A DNA stretch of 64,000 nucleotides, taken from positions 3,669,001-3,733,000 of the forward strand of contig NZ_CP077097.1 of NCBI RefSeq assembly GCF_014269225.2, written 5' to 3'. Positions 8,744 to 17,169 of the stretch are shown piece by piece. Position 1 is the stretch's first letter. The number at the start of each line of letters is the position of its first letter. A model generated the notes under the pieces. The model made no database searches. It was given only the letters and a program-made list of their open reading frames with translations, and was not told the origin of the DNA. The position numbers were made by a program, and so were the translations under genes. Source of the stretch: Pseudomonas anuradhapurensis. GTDB taxonomy: Bacteria; Pseudomonadota; Gammaproteobacteria; Pseudomonadales; Pseudomonadaceae.

Positions 8744-9484
8744 TTACTCCATGAAGCCTTGCAGCTTCAGCTCGATCGAGCGGGGGTTCTCGCCTTCGGC
8801 AATCGACAGCAGGCCTTCGAGCAACATCTCGCGGTAGCGCGACTGGCGCATGACGATGGCCTTCAGCTTGTTGGCGATCGGCAGCAACACCAGGTTGGCG
8901 CTGGCCACACCGTAGATGGTGGCGACGAAGGCCACGGCAATGCCGTTGCCCAGTTGCGACGGATCAGCCAGATTGCCCATCACGTGGATCAGGCCCATCA
9001 CCGCGCCGATGATGCCGATGGTCGGCGCGTAGCCGCCCATGCTCTCGAACACTTTGGCAGCCTGGATATCACGGCTTTCCTGGGTCAGGAAATCCACCTC
9101 AAGGATGCTGCGGATGGCCTCCGGCTCGGCGCCGTCCACCAGCAGTTGCAAGCCTTTGCGGGCATACGGGTCGGACTCGGCATCGGCCACCCCTTCCAGG
9201 CCCAGCAGGCCTTCCTTGCGCGCCGTCAGGCTCCAGTTCACCACGCGATCGATGCCGCCGGCCAGGTCGACCCGTGGCGGGAACAGGATCCAGCGCAGAA
9301 TCTGCAAGGCGCGCTTGAACGACGCCAGCGGCGACTGCAGCAAGGCCGCCGCCAGGGTGCCGCCGAGCACGATCAGCGCCGCAGGGCCATTGATCAGCGC
9401 GCCAACATGGCCGCCTTCGAGGAAGTTGCCACCGACGATGGCGACAAACGCGAGGATCAGGCCGATCAGGCTGAGCACGTCCAT
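8744..9484 (-). CDS. motC: Flagellar motor stator protein MotC (MotA family)
   Basis: The 246-residue MotA/ExbB-family protein has four predicted membrane helices: an N-terminal pair (about 2-50) and a C-terminal pair around YAPTIGIIGAVMGLIHVMGNL and IAVAFVATIYGVASANLVLLP. The cytoplasmic loop includes ESRDIQAAKVFESMGG. The start ATG at 9484 (MDVLSLIG) shares a base with the cheB stop (TGATG) and gives the family length. It works with MotD as the stator that converts ion flow to rotation. Confidence 0.95.
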   Translation of the reverse strand: MDVLSLIGLILAFVAIVGGNFLEGGHVGALINGPAALIVLGGTLAAALLQSPLASFKRALQILRWILFPPRVDLAGGIDRVVNWSLTARKEGLLGLEGVADAESDPYARKGLQLLVDGAEPEAIRSILEVDFLTQESRDIQAAKVFESMGGYAPTIGIIGAVMGLIHVMGNLADPSQLGNGIAVAFVATIYGVASANLVLLPIANKLKAIVMRQSRYREMLLEGLLSIAEGENPRSIELKLQGFME

Positions 9485-10596
9485 CAGACGCACGCCTCCA
9501 CCAGGTGCTTGCCGATATCGTCCAGGCTGTACACCGCATCGGCGAGGTTGGCCTTGACGATGGCCATGGGCATGCCATAGATCACGCAGCTGGCTTCATC
9601 CTGGGCCCACACCGTGCTGCCGCCCTGCTTGAGCAGGCGGGCGCCTTCACGGCCATCGGCGCCCATGCCGGTGAGCACCACCGACAGCACCTTGTCGCCA
9701 TACGACTTGGCCGCCGAGGCGAAGGTGATGTCCACGCACGGCTTGTAGTTCAGGCGCTCGTCACCGGGCAGGATCTTCACCGTGCCACGGCCGTCGATCA
9801 TCATCTGCTTGCCACCGGGTGCCAGCAGCGCCAGGCCAGGGCGCAGCATGTCGCCGTCCTCAGCTTCCTTGACACTGATGCGGCACAGCTTGTCCAGGCG
9901 TTCGGCGAAGGCCTTGGTGAACGCCGCCGGCATGTGCTGGATCAGCACGATCGGTGCCGGGAAGTTGGCTGGCAGCTGGGTCAGCACACGCTGCAGGGCA
10001 ACCGGGCCACCAGTGGAGGTGCCAATGGCCACCAGCTTGTACGGCTTGCGCTTGGGCGCCGGCGAATGCGCTGGCGCGGCTACCGGGGCTGCGGCACGGC
10101 TGGTTACCGGCGTACGTGCCGGGGCCGGGCTGGCGATGCTGCTGGCAGGCGCCGGCGTAGCCACTGGCGCGGGGCTGGCGTAGCTGCCAAAGCGGCGGTT
10201 GCTGCGGGAAATGGTATGCACCTTCTCGCACAGCAGCTGCTTGACCTTTTCCGGGTTGCGCGAGATGTCCTCGAAATTCTTCGGCAGATAATCCACCGCC
10301 CCGGCATCCAGTGCGTCGAGGGTGACGCGGGCACCTTCATGGGTCAGCGACGAGAACATCAACACCGGCGTCGGGCAGCGCTGCATGATATGCCGCACTG
10401 CGGTGATGCCGTCCATCATGGGCATCTCGTAGTCCATGGTGATGACATCGGGCTTGAGCGCCAGCGCCTGGTCGATTGCTTCCCTGCCGTTGGTCGCGGT
10501 ACCCACCACCTGGATCGTCGGATCCGCCGCGAGGATTTCCGAGACGCGGCGGCGGAAGAAACCGGAATCATCCACCACCAGGACCTTGACTGCCAT
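9484..10596 (-). CDS. cheB: Chemotaxis response regulator / protein-glutamate methylesterase CheB
   Basis: The 370-residue CheB has an N-terminal receiver domain (1-125; phospho-acceptor Asp55 in [13 protein letters not shown]) and an Ala/Pro linker (about 140-190). The C-terminal methylesterase has catalytic Ser in AIGTSTGGP, His in [10 protein letters not shown] and Asp in GMGADGREG. It removes methyl groups from, or deamidates, chemoreceptor glutamates. The ATG at 10596 follows a GGAG ribosome site; GTG at 10602 is an alternative. Confidence 0.95.
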   Translation of the reverse strand: MAVKVLVVDDSGFFRRRVSEILAADPTIQVVGTATNGREAIDQALALKPDVITMDYEMPMMDGITAVRHIMQRCPTPVLMFSSLTHEGARVTLDALDAGAVDYLPKNFEDISRNPEKVKQLLCEKVHTISRSNRRFGSYASPAPVATPAPASSIASPAPARTPVTSRAAAPVAAPAHSPAPKRKPYKLVAIGTSTGGPVALQRVLTQLPANFPAPIVLIQHMPAAFTKAFAERLDKLCRISVKEAEDGDMLRPGLALLAPGGKQMMIDGRGTVKILPGDERLNYKPCVDITFASAAKSYGDKVLSVVLTGMGADGREGARLLKQGGSTVWAQDEASCVIYGMPMAIVKANLADAVYSLDDIGKHLVEACV

Positions 10597-10642
10597 AAAC
10601 ACTCCGTTAGGTGGCGCAACCCGCCAGGGTGCGCCACCGAAA

Positions 10643-12883
10643 TCAAATACGCCGTGCGGCGTAACGCTTGAGCATGCTCGGGACGTCGAGAATCAACGCG
10701 ATGCGACCGTCGCCGGTAATGGTGGCCCCGGACATCCCCGGGGTGCCCTGCAGCATCTTGCCCAGCGGCTTGATTACCACTTCTTCCTGGCCAACCAGTT
10801 GATCGACGACAAAGCCGATGCGCTGGGTGCCGACCGACAGGATCACCACATGACCCTCGTGCTGCTCTTCGTGCACCTGGCCCTGGACCAGCCAGCGCTT
10901 GAGGTAGAACAACGGCAATGCCTTGTCGCGTACGATCACCACTTCCTGGCCGTCGACCACGTTGGTACGCGACAGGTCGAGGTGGAAGATTTCGTTGACG
11001 TTGACCAGCGGGAAGGCGAACGCCTGGTTGCCCAGCATCACCATCAGGGTCGGCATGATCGCCAGGGTCAGCGGCACCTTGATGACGATCTTCGAGCCCT
11101 GGCCCTTGGCCGAGAAGATGTTGATCGAGCCGTTGAGCTGGGAAATCTTGGTCTTCACCACGTCCATGCCGACACCACGGCCAGACACGTCGGAAATCTC
11201 GGTCTTGGTCGAGAAGCCCGGGGCGAAGATCAGGTTGTAGCAGTCCGATTCGCTCAGGCGATCGGCGGCGTCCTTGTCCATCAGGCCCTTTTCCACGGCC
11301 TTGGCGCGCAGGATGTTGGGGTCCATGCCCTTGCCGTCGTCAGAGATAGACAACAGGATGTGGTCGCCTTCCTGCTCCGCCGACAGTACCACCCGGCCAG
11401 TACGCGGCTTGCCTGCAGCCTCACGTTCTTCAGGCATTTCCACGCCGTGGTCGACCGCGTTGCGCACCAGGTGCACCAACGGGTCGGCCAGGGCCTCGAC
11501 CAGGTTCTTGTCGAGGTCGGTTTCTTCACCGACCAGCTCCAGGTTGATCTCTTTCTTCAACTGGCGGGCCAGGTCACGTACCAGGCGCGGGAAGCGGCCG
11601 AAGACTTTCTTGATCGGCTGCATGCGGGTTTTCATCACCGCGGTCTGCAGGTCGGCGGTGACCACGTCGAGGTTGGACACGGCCTTGGACATGGCCTCGT
11701 CGCCGCTGTTCAGGCCCAGGCGCACCAGGCGGTTACGCACCAGCACCAGTTCGCCGACCATGTTCATGATCTCGTCCAGGCGCGCGGTATCAACCCGCAC
11801 GGTGGTTTCCGCTTCGCTGGCGCCGTGCTTGTCGGCAGCCGGGGCCGGCGCGCGTGGCGCCGCAGCAGGCTTGCTGGACGCTGCGGGAGCCGCAGCAGGG
11901 GCTGGCGCTGCGGCAGGCTTGGCCACTGGCTGGCTGTCGGCCTTGGCGGCAGCCGGCGCTTGCACCTTGGCCGCAGCGGGGGTTTCGGCAGCGACCACTT
12001 CGCCGCCGAACTTGCCCTTGCCGTGCAACTGGTCCAGCAGCGCCTCGAACTCGTGCTCGCTGATTTCGTCACCACCGGCGCCAGGGGCAGCGGCGGCAGG
12101 CGCCGAGGCCTTGGCGGCCGGCAAGGCATCAGCCTGGAACGTGCCCTTGCCATGCAACTGGTCGAGCAGCGATTCGAATTCGGCGTCGGTAATCTCGTCG
12201 CTGGCCGCTACCGGCGCACTGGCGACCGCTGGCGCGGCAAGCTCGGCACTGAACTGGCCTTTGCCGTGCAACTGGTCGAGCAGCGATTCGAACTCGGCGT
12301 CGGTGATCTCGTCACCTTCGCCACTGACGGTCTCACCCTGCAGCTGCTCGTCGGCTGCAGCTTGCGCCTTGACCGCATCGAGCGAGTCGAGCAACTGCTC
12401 GAACTCGCTGTCGGTGATGTCCTGCTCTTCGGCGGCAGCCTCGACAACCGGCTCCGCTGCCGCAGCGGCAGGCGCTTCGGCTTCTTGCGCAGCGCCCGGC
12501 TCGGCCAGGCGCGACAACGCCGCCAGCAGCTCGGGGGTGGCCGGGGTCACTTCGCTGCGTTCGCGCACCTGGCCAAACATGCTGTTGACCGTATCCAGTG
12601 CCTCGAGCACCACATCCATCAGTTCCGCATCGACCCGGCGCTCACCTTTGCGCAGGATGTCGAACACGTTCTCGGCGATATGGCAGCACTCCACCAGCTC
12701 GTTGAGCTGGAGGAAGCCGGCGCCCCCTTTTACAGTGTGGAAACCGCGAAAGATCGCATTGAGCAGGTCGGCATCGTCGGGCCGGCTTTCCAGCTCGACC
12801 AGTTGCTCGGACAGTTGCTCAAGAATTTCGCCGGCTTCTACCAGGAAATCCTGGAGGATTTCTTCATCGGCGCCGAAGCTCAT
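10643..12883 (-). CDS. cheA: Chemotaxis sensor histidine kinase CheA
   Basis: The 746-residue kinase has an Hpt domain at 1-110 with phospho-His49 (FHTVKGGAG). A long Ala/Pro-rich linker (about 130-350) follows, then the P3 dimerisation region ([18 protein letters not shown]), the HATPase ([24 protein letters not shown]) and a CheW-like P5 domain. The linker holds four copies of a short acidic helix motif, listed separately. The start is ATG at 12883; the TTG just before it is ignored. Neighbours are cheZ (12 bp away) and cheB. It phosphorylates CheY and CheB. Confidence 0.97.
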   Translation of the reverse strand: MSFGADEEILQDFLVEAGEILEQLSEQLVELESRPDDADLLNAIFRGFHTVKGGAGFLQLNELVECCHIAENVFDILRKGERRVDAELMDVVLEALDTVNSMFGQVRERSEVTPATPELLAALSRLAEPGAAQEAEAPAAAAAEPVVEAAAEEQDITDSEFEQLLDSLDAVKAQAAADEQLQGETVSGEGDEITDAEFESLLDQLHGKGQFSAELAAPAVASAPVAASDEITDAEFESLLDQLHGKGTFQADALPAAKASAPAAAAPGAGGDEISEHEFEALLDQLHGKGKFGGEVVAAETPAAAKVQAPAAAKADSQPVAKPAAAPAPAAAPAASSKPAAAPRAPAPAADKHGASEAETTVRVDTARLDEIMNMVGELVLVRNRLVRLGLNSGDEAMSKAVSNLDVVTADLQTAVMKTRMQPIKKVFGRFPRLVRDLARQLKKEINLELVGEETDLDKNLVEALADPLVHLVRNAVDHGVEMPEEREAAGKPRTGRVVLSAEQEGDHILLSISDDGKGMDPNILRAKAVEKGLMDKDAADRLSESDCYNLIFAPGFSTKTEISDVSGRGVGMDVVKTKISQLNGSINIFSAKGQGSKIVIKVPLTLAIMPTLMVMLGNQAFAFPLVNVNEIFHLDLSRTNVVDGQEVVIVRDKALPLFYLKRWLVQGQVHEEQHEGHVVILSVGTQRIGFVVDQLVGQEEVVIKPLGKMLQGTPGMSGATITGDGRIALILDVPSMLKRYAARRI
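12008..12421 (-). repeat. Four-copy peptide repeat in the CheA linker ([18 protein letters not shown] type)
   Basis: Within CheA, residues 155-170 ([16 protein letters not shown]), 192-211, 230-249 and 273-292 repeat one short sequence. The two middle copies both read [18 protein letters not shown], and the last is [18 protein letters not shown]. They are spaced by about 20-25 residues of Ala/Pro/Val-rich linker. The pattern is that of an amphipathic helix (acidic cap, FxxLLDxL), as in docking motifs. It lies where vibrio CheA carries its ParP-binding localisation domain. Confidence 0.9.
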
Positions 12884-12895
12884 CAAAGGTGCTCC

Positions 12896-13684
12896 TTAAA
12901 AACCCAGGCTGGACAGCAGATCATCGACATCGTCCTGACCGGACACGACGTCTTCACGCTTATCGGCATGAATCTGCGGACCTTCACCCCGAGTCGGATG
13001 TTTTTCTCGATCTTTTTCTGCGCGCAGTTGATCGTGGTCATGCTGGATACCCGCAAAGCGGTCGACCTGGCTGGCCATCAGCACCAGTTTCAGCAGGTTG
13101 CTTTCCACTTCGGTCACCAACGCGGTGACGCGCTTGATCACTTGGCCGGTCAGGTCCTGATAGTCCTGGGCCAGCAGAATGTCGTTGAGGTGGCCGGCAA
13201 CCTTGCGGTTACCTTCGGCGCTGTGCGTCAGGAAACTGTCAACCCGCTTCACCAGGTCGCGAAACTCCGGCGCAGCCACTTCACGGCGCATGAAACGCTG
13301 CCAGTCGCTGCTCAGGGCCGCAGCCTCGCTGGCCAGGTCGTTGAGCACCGGGGTGCTTTCCTCGACCAGGTCCATGGTGCGGTTGGCCGCGCCCTCGGTG
13401 AGCCTGACCACGTAGGACAGGCGCTCGGTGGCGTCGGTTATCTGCGACACCTCCTCGGCCTGCGGCATGGTCGGGTCGATCTGGAAACTGACAATGGCAC
13501 TGTGCAGCTCACGGGTGAGCTTGCCGACTTCCTGGTACAGGCCGCGGTCGCGGGTCTGGTTCAGCTCGTGGATCAGCTGCACCGCCTCGCCGAACCGGCC
13601 GTGCTCAAGGCTTGCGACCAGTTCCTGGGCATGCTTCTTCAGGGTCGACTCGAACTCGCCCAAAGACGTTTGTGATGAATCCAT
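12896..13684 (-). CDS. cheZ: Chemotaxis protein phosphatase CheZ
   Basis: The 262-residue CheZ is mostly long helices. The catalytic region contains LAQDYQDLTGQVIKRV, the conserved segment whose Gln helps dephosphorylate CheY-P. The C-terminus DDVDDLLSSLGF is the conserved CheY-binding tail. The start ATG at 13684 (MDSSQTSLGEFE) gives the size of the P. aeruginosa protein; the open frame upstream overlaps cheY and is not used. It lies between cheY and cheA. Confidence 0.95.
   Translation of the reverse strand: MDSSQTSLGEFESTLKKHAQELVASLEHGRFGEAVQLIHELNQTRDRGLYQEVGKLTRELHSAIVSFQIDPTMPQAEEVSQITDATERLSYVVRLTEGAANRTMDLVEESTPVLNDLASEAAALSSDWQRFMRREVAAPEFRDLVKRVDSFLTHSAEGNRKVAGHLNDILLAQDYQDLTGQVIKRVTALVTEVESNLLKLVLMASQVDRFAGIQHDHDQLRAEKDREKHPTRGEGPQIHADKREDVVSGQDDVDDLLSSLGF
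12960..12986 (-). promoter_or_regulatory. Possible internal sigma-28 promoter upstream of cheA
   Basis: A perfect FliA -10 (GCCGATAA) lies inside the end of cheZ, with TGAA 15 bp upstream in place of the TAAA -35. It could add transcription of cheA from inside the operon. A chance match within coding sequence is quite possible. Confidence 0.25.
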
Positions 13685-13703
13685 GGCGCCCCCCTGACGA
13701 GAC

Positions 13704-14078
13704 TCAGCCGTTGACGCGTTCGAAGATCTTCTCGATCTTTTCCTTGAGCACCTGGGCGGTGAACGGCTTGACCACATAGCCATTGACCCCGGCCTGGGCC
13801 GCTTCAATGATCTGGTCGCGCTTGGCCTCGGCGGTCACCATCAGTACCGGCATGGCTTTCAGCTTGTCGCTGGCACGCACCTTGCGCAGCAGGTCGATGC
13901 CGGACATGCCGGGCATGTTCCAGTCGGTCACCAGGAAATCGTAGTGGCCGTTCTCCAGCATCGGCAGCGCCGTGATGCCGTCATCGGCCTCCTCCGTGTT
14001 GGTGAAGCCCAGGTCACGCAACAGGTTCTTGATGATCCGCCGCATCGTCGAAAAGTCGTCAACGATGAGGATTTTCAT
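13704..14078 (-). CDS. cheY: Chemotaxis response regulator CheY
   Basis: The 124-residue single receiver domain has the acidic pocket VDDFS, phospho-acceptor Asp52 ([11 protein letters not shown]), switch Thr in MVTAEAK and Lys in VVKPFTA. Phospho-CheY binds FliM and changes the direction of motor rotation. The ATG at 14078 ([15 protein letters not shown]) is the conserved start. It is the first gene of the che-mot-par series, 105 bp downstream of fliA, with no obvious terminator between them. Confidence 0.97.
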   Translation of the reverse strand: MKILIVDDFSTMRRIIKNLLRDLGFTNTEEADDGITALPMLENGHYDFLVTDWNMPGMSGIDLLRKVRASDKLKAMPVLMVTAEAKRDQIIEAAQAGVNGYVVKPFTAQVLKEKIEKIFERVNG

Positions 14079-14183
14079 GTCTTTGTTCAAGTAGACCTCC
14101 AAGCAGTCTCTAACGCGCTCGGCCCCGAGCACGCATTCAATCAATTGGGTACAACGTGGAAAACGACTGCAACGACACCGGGT

Positions 14184-14924
14184 TCAACGCGCCCGCCATT
14201 CGCCCAGGCGGCTGCGCAGGCGCGCGGCACACTGGCTGTGCAACTGGCTGACTCGCGACTCGCTGACCCCAAGCACCTCACCGATTTCCTTGAGGTTCAG
14301 CTCTTCGTCGTAGTACAGCGCCAGCACCAGGCGCTCACGCTCCGGCAGGTTGGCGATGGCCTCGGTCAGGGCCGCCTGGAAGCGCTCGTCCTCCAGGCCA
14401 CGTGCAGGTTCGACCTGACCACTGGCACCATCCTCATGCAACCCTTCGTGCTCGCCGTCCTGCAGCAGGTCGTCGAAGCTGAACAGGCGGCTGCCCAGGG
14501 TATCGTTCAAGATCCCGTAGTAATCATCGAGACTCAACTGGAGTTCGGCAGCAACTTCATGATCTTTAGCGTCACGCCCGGTTCTGGCCTCCACGGCACG
14601 CATCGCGTCACTGACCATGCGCGTGTTGCGGTGCACCGAACGTGGCGCCCAGTCGCCCTTGCGCACTTCGTCGAGCATGGCGCCGCGAATACGAATGCCA
14701 GCGTAAGTTTCAAAGCTGGCGCCCTTGCTGGCATCGTACTTGTTGGCCACTTCCAGCAGGCCGATCATGCCGGCCTGGATCAGGTCCTCGACCTGCACGT
14801 TGGCCGGCAACCGCGCCAACAGGTGGTAGGCGATGCGCTTGACCAATGGGGCGTAGCGCTCGATCAGCTCGTACTGCGCGTCTTTCGATGCTCGGCTGTA
14901 CATCTTGAAACCACTCGCATTCAT
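14184..14924 (-). CDS. fliA: Flagellar sigma factor FliA (sigma-28)
   Basis: The 246-residue sigma-70-family factor has region 2 (KRIAYHLLARLPANVQVEDLIQAGMIGLLEVANKYD), region 3, and region 4 (LPERERLVLALYYDEELNLKEIGEVLGVSESRVSQLHSQ). It directs late flagellar and chemotaxis transcription; likely targets in this window are the fliC and fliS promoters. The ATG at 14924 overlaps the fleN stop (ATGA), so translation is coupled. FlgM, its anti-sigma factor, is not in this window. Confidence 0.97.
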   Translation of the reverse strand: MNASGFKMYSRASKDAQYELIERYAPLVKRIAYHLLARLPANVQVEDLIQAGMIGLLEVANKYDASKGASFETYAGIRIRGAMLDEVRKGDWAPRSVHRNTRMVSDAMRAVEARTGRDAKDHEVAAELQLSLDDYYGILNDTLGSRLFSFDDLLQDGEHEGLHEDGASGQVEPARGLEDERFQAALTEAIANLPERERLVLALYYDEELNLKEIGEVLGVSESRVSQLHSQCAARLRSRLGEWRAR

Positions 14925-15754
14925 AACACGGGTCCCGCGCTGGTGGGTTGCACCAGGCGCTCGACAAAGAATTCCAGGTGACCGCGCGGGTTGGCCGGCA
15001 GCGGCCAGCTGTCGACCTTCTGCGCAATCGCCTTGAATGCCAGGGCGCACTTGGAGCGAGGGAAGGCTTCGTAGACGGCGCGCTGCTTCTGCACGGCCTT
15101 GCGCACGCATTCGTCATACGGCACGGCGCCCACGTACTGCAGGGCGACATCGAGGAAGCGGTCGGTGACCTTGGTCAGCTTGGCAAACAGGTTGCGCCCT
15201 TCCTGCGGGCTCTGGGCCATGTTGGCCAACACGCGGAAGCGGTTCATGCCGTAGTCGCGGTTGAGCAGCTTGATCAGGGCATAGGCATCGGTGATGGACG
15301 TGGGTTCGTCACACACCACCAGCAGCACTTCCTGGGCCGCGCGGACGAAGCTGACCACCGAGTCACCAATACCGGCAGCGGTGTCGATCACCAGCACGTC
15401 GAGGTTGTCGCCGATTTCGCTGAACGCCTGGATCAACCCGGCATGCTGGGCCGGGGCCAGGTGCACCATGCTCTGGGTGCCCGAGGCCGCCGGGACGATG
15501 CGCACACCGCCAGGGCCCTGCAGCATCACGTCACGCAGCTCGCAGCGCCCCTCGATGACATCGGCCAGGGTGCGCTTGGGCGTAAGGCCGAGCAACACGT
15601 CGACGTTGGCCAGGCCCAGGTCGGCGTCGAGCAGCATGACCCTGCGGCCGAGCTCGGCCAGCGCCAGAGACAAGTTCACTGAAACGTTAGTCTTGCCGAC
15701 GCCACCTTTGCCACCGGTCACGGCGATCACCTGTACGGGATGCATGCTACCCAT
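14921..15754 (-). CDS. fleN: Flagellar number regulator FleN (FlhG), MinD-like ATPase
   Basis: The 277-residue MinD/ParA-family ATPase has a deviant Walker A GGKGGVGKTN at 14-23 and LLDADLGLANVDVLLGL. DTAAGIGDSVVSF is the next conserved ATPase block. FleN antagonises FleQ and, with FlhF, keeps the number of polar flagella correct. The sequence is close to P. aeruginosa FleN. It lies between flhF and fliA, and its stop overlaps the fliA start. Confidence 0.95.
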   Translation of the reverse strand: MGSMHPVQVIAVTGGKGGVGKTNVSVNLSLALAELGRRVMLLDADLGLANVDVLLGLTPKRTLADVIEGRCELRDVMLQGPGGVRIVPAASGTQSMVHLAPAQHAGLIQAFSEIGDNLDVLVIDTAAGIGDSVVSFVRAAQEVLLVVCDEPTSITDAYALIKLLNRDYGMNRFRVLANMAQSPQEGRNLFAKLTKVTDRFLDVALQYVGAVPYDECVRKAVQKQRAVYEAFPRSKCALAFKAIAQKVDSWPLPANPRGHLEFFVERLVQPTSAGPVL

Positions 15755-15847
15755 GTCTGTTATTTACCTTGTCTCGCTGGGACTCAGGCCACACGTGGGG
15801 CAATTCTGCGTACCCCTTGGCATAGCTACCTTGCACACGCTTCATCA

Positions 15848-17158
15848 TCAACCCGCTCGCCGTGGGTTGTGATAGAGATCAGCGAACATGTCGGCCATGG
15901 CCTCTTCGCTGGGCTCGTCCTGCTGCTGCACATTGACCGCACGCGACACCAACTGGTGCCCTCGCGGCAGGTGCAGGTCGTCAGGAATGCGCGGCCCATC
16001 GGTCAGGTAGGCCACTGGCAGTTCATGACTGATGGCAAGGCTCAGGACATCACCCAGGCTTGCCGTTTCATCGAGTTTGGTCAGGATGCAGCCGGCCAGA
16101 CCGCAGCGTTTGTAGCTGTGGTAGGCGGCGGTCAGCACCTGCTTCTGGCTGGTGGTGGCCAGGACCAGGTAGTTCTTCGCGGCAATGCCGCGCCCGGCCA
16201 GGGTTTCCAGTTGCATGCGCAGGGCCGGGTCGCTGGCCTGCAGGCCAGCGGTATCGATCAGCACCACGCGCTTGCGCAGCAGTGGCTCCAGCGCCGCAGC
16301 CAGTGACTGGCCAGGGTCGACGTAGGTCACCGGTACGTTGAGGATGCGGCCCAGGGTCTTGAGTTGCTCCTGCGCACCGATGCGGAAGCTGTCCATGCTT
16401 ACCAGCGCCAGGTTGTGGGCGCCGTACTTGAGTACGTAACGCGCGGCCAGCTTGGCCAAGGTGGTGGTCTTGCCCATGCCGGCAGGGCCGACCATGGCGA
16501 TCACCCCGCCCTCTTCGATCGGCTCGATCTCGGGGATGTCGATCATCCGCGCCAGGTGCGCCAGCAACATGCGCCAGGCCTGGCGTGGCTCGTCGATTTC
16601 GGCGGTCAGGTCGAGCAGCTCACGGGCGATCGGGCCAGACAGGCCGATGCGCTGCAGGCGGCGCCAGAGCGTGGCCTGCTGCGGCTTGCTGCCCTGCAGC
16701 TGGTTCCAGGCCAGCGAGCCGAGCTGTACTTCCAGCAGCTCGCGCAGGCCAGACAGCTCGGAGCGCATGGCATCGACCAGGCGCGCATCGACCGGCGCCG
16801 CAGCCGGGGCTGCAGCGGCAGGCGCGGGGGCGTCGACGTGTGGTTCGATCAACGGCTCGGCGGCGGTCAGCGACTGCCCGGCGAACAATTGGCGGTTGTT
16901 GTCGCTGCTGTCCGGGCGGGGATCCAGCTCGGCACGGGCAGTGGCGATGCGCGTATGGGTCTTGCGCAGCTCTTCTTCCAGCTCGGCATTGGGCACACGC
17001 GGGGCCAGGGCGGACAGCTTGTAGTCCAGCGCAGCCGTCAGTTCGACACCTCCGGCGATGCGGCGGTTGCCGATGATGGCGGCATCAGCGCCCAGCTCAT
17101 CACGGACCAGCTTCATGGCCTGACGCATATCGGCGGCGAAAAATCGCTTAACTTGCAT
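15848..17158 (-). CDS. flhF: Flagellar placement GTPase FlhF (SRP-type)
   Basis: The 436-residue protein has a basic N-terminal segment (MQVKRFFAADMRQAMKLVRDELG), a variable Ala/Pro-rich linker and an NG domain of the SRP GTPase family. Motifs are GPAGMGKTTT (P-loop), SMDSFRIGAQEQL, VLIDTAGL and TKLDE. FlhF recruits early flagellar parts to the cell pole. It is the second gene of the flhA-flhF-fleN-fliA unit, 11 bp after flhA. Confidence 0.95.
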   Translation of the reverse strand: MQVKRFFAADMRQAMKLVRDELGADAAIIGNRRIAGGVELTAALDYKLSALAPRVPNAELEEELRKTHTRIATARAELDPRPDSSDNNRQLFAGQSLTAAEPLIEPHVDAPAPAAAAPAAAPVDARLVDAMRSELSGLRELLEVQLGSLAWNQLQGSKPQQATLWRRLQRIGLSGPIARELLDLTAEIDEPRQAWRMLLAHLARMIDIPEIEPIEEGGVIAMVGPAGMGKTTTLAKLAARYVLKYGAHNLALVSMDSFRIGAQEQLKTLGRILNVPVTYVDPGQSLAAALEPLLRKRVVLIDTAGLQASDPALRMQLETLAGRGIAAKNYLVLATTSQKQVLTAAYHSYKRCGLAGCILTKLDETASLGDVLSLAISHELPVAYLTDGPRIPDDLHLPRGHQLVSRAVNVQQQDEPSEEAMADMFADLYHNPRRAG

Positions 17159-17169
17159 TATCCACTACC

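Noticed and set aside
10436..13675. Very long open frame (over 1000 codons) on the plus strand opposite cheB-cheA-cheZ
   Set aside because: It is antisense to well-supported chemotaxis genes and its translation is His/Gln/Arg-biased with no recognisable domain. Long antisense frames are expected in GC-rich Pseudomonas DNA.
14117..14135. Small GC palindrome between fliA and cheY
   Set aside because: The stem is six base pairs with a two-base loop and no T run follows, so it is unlikely to be a terminator.
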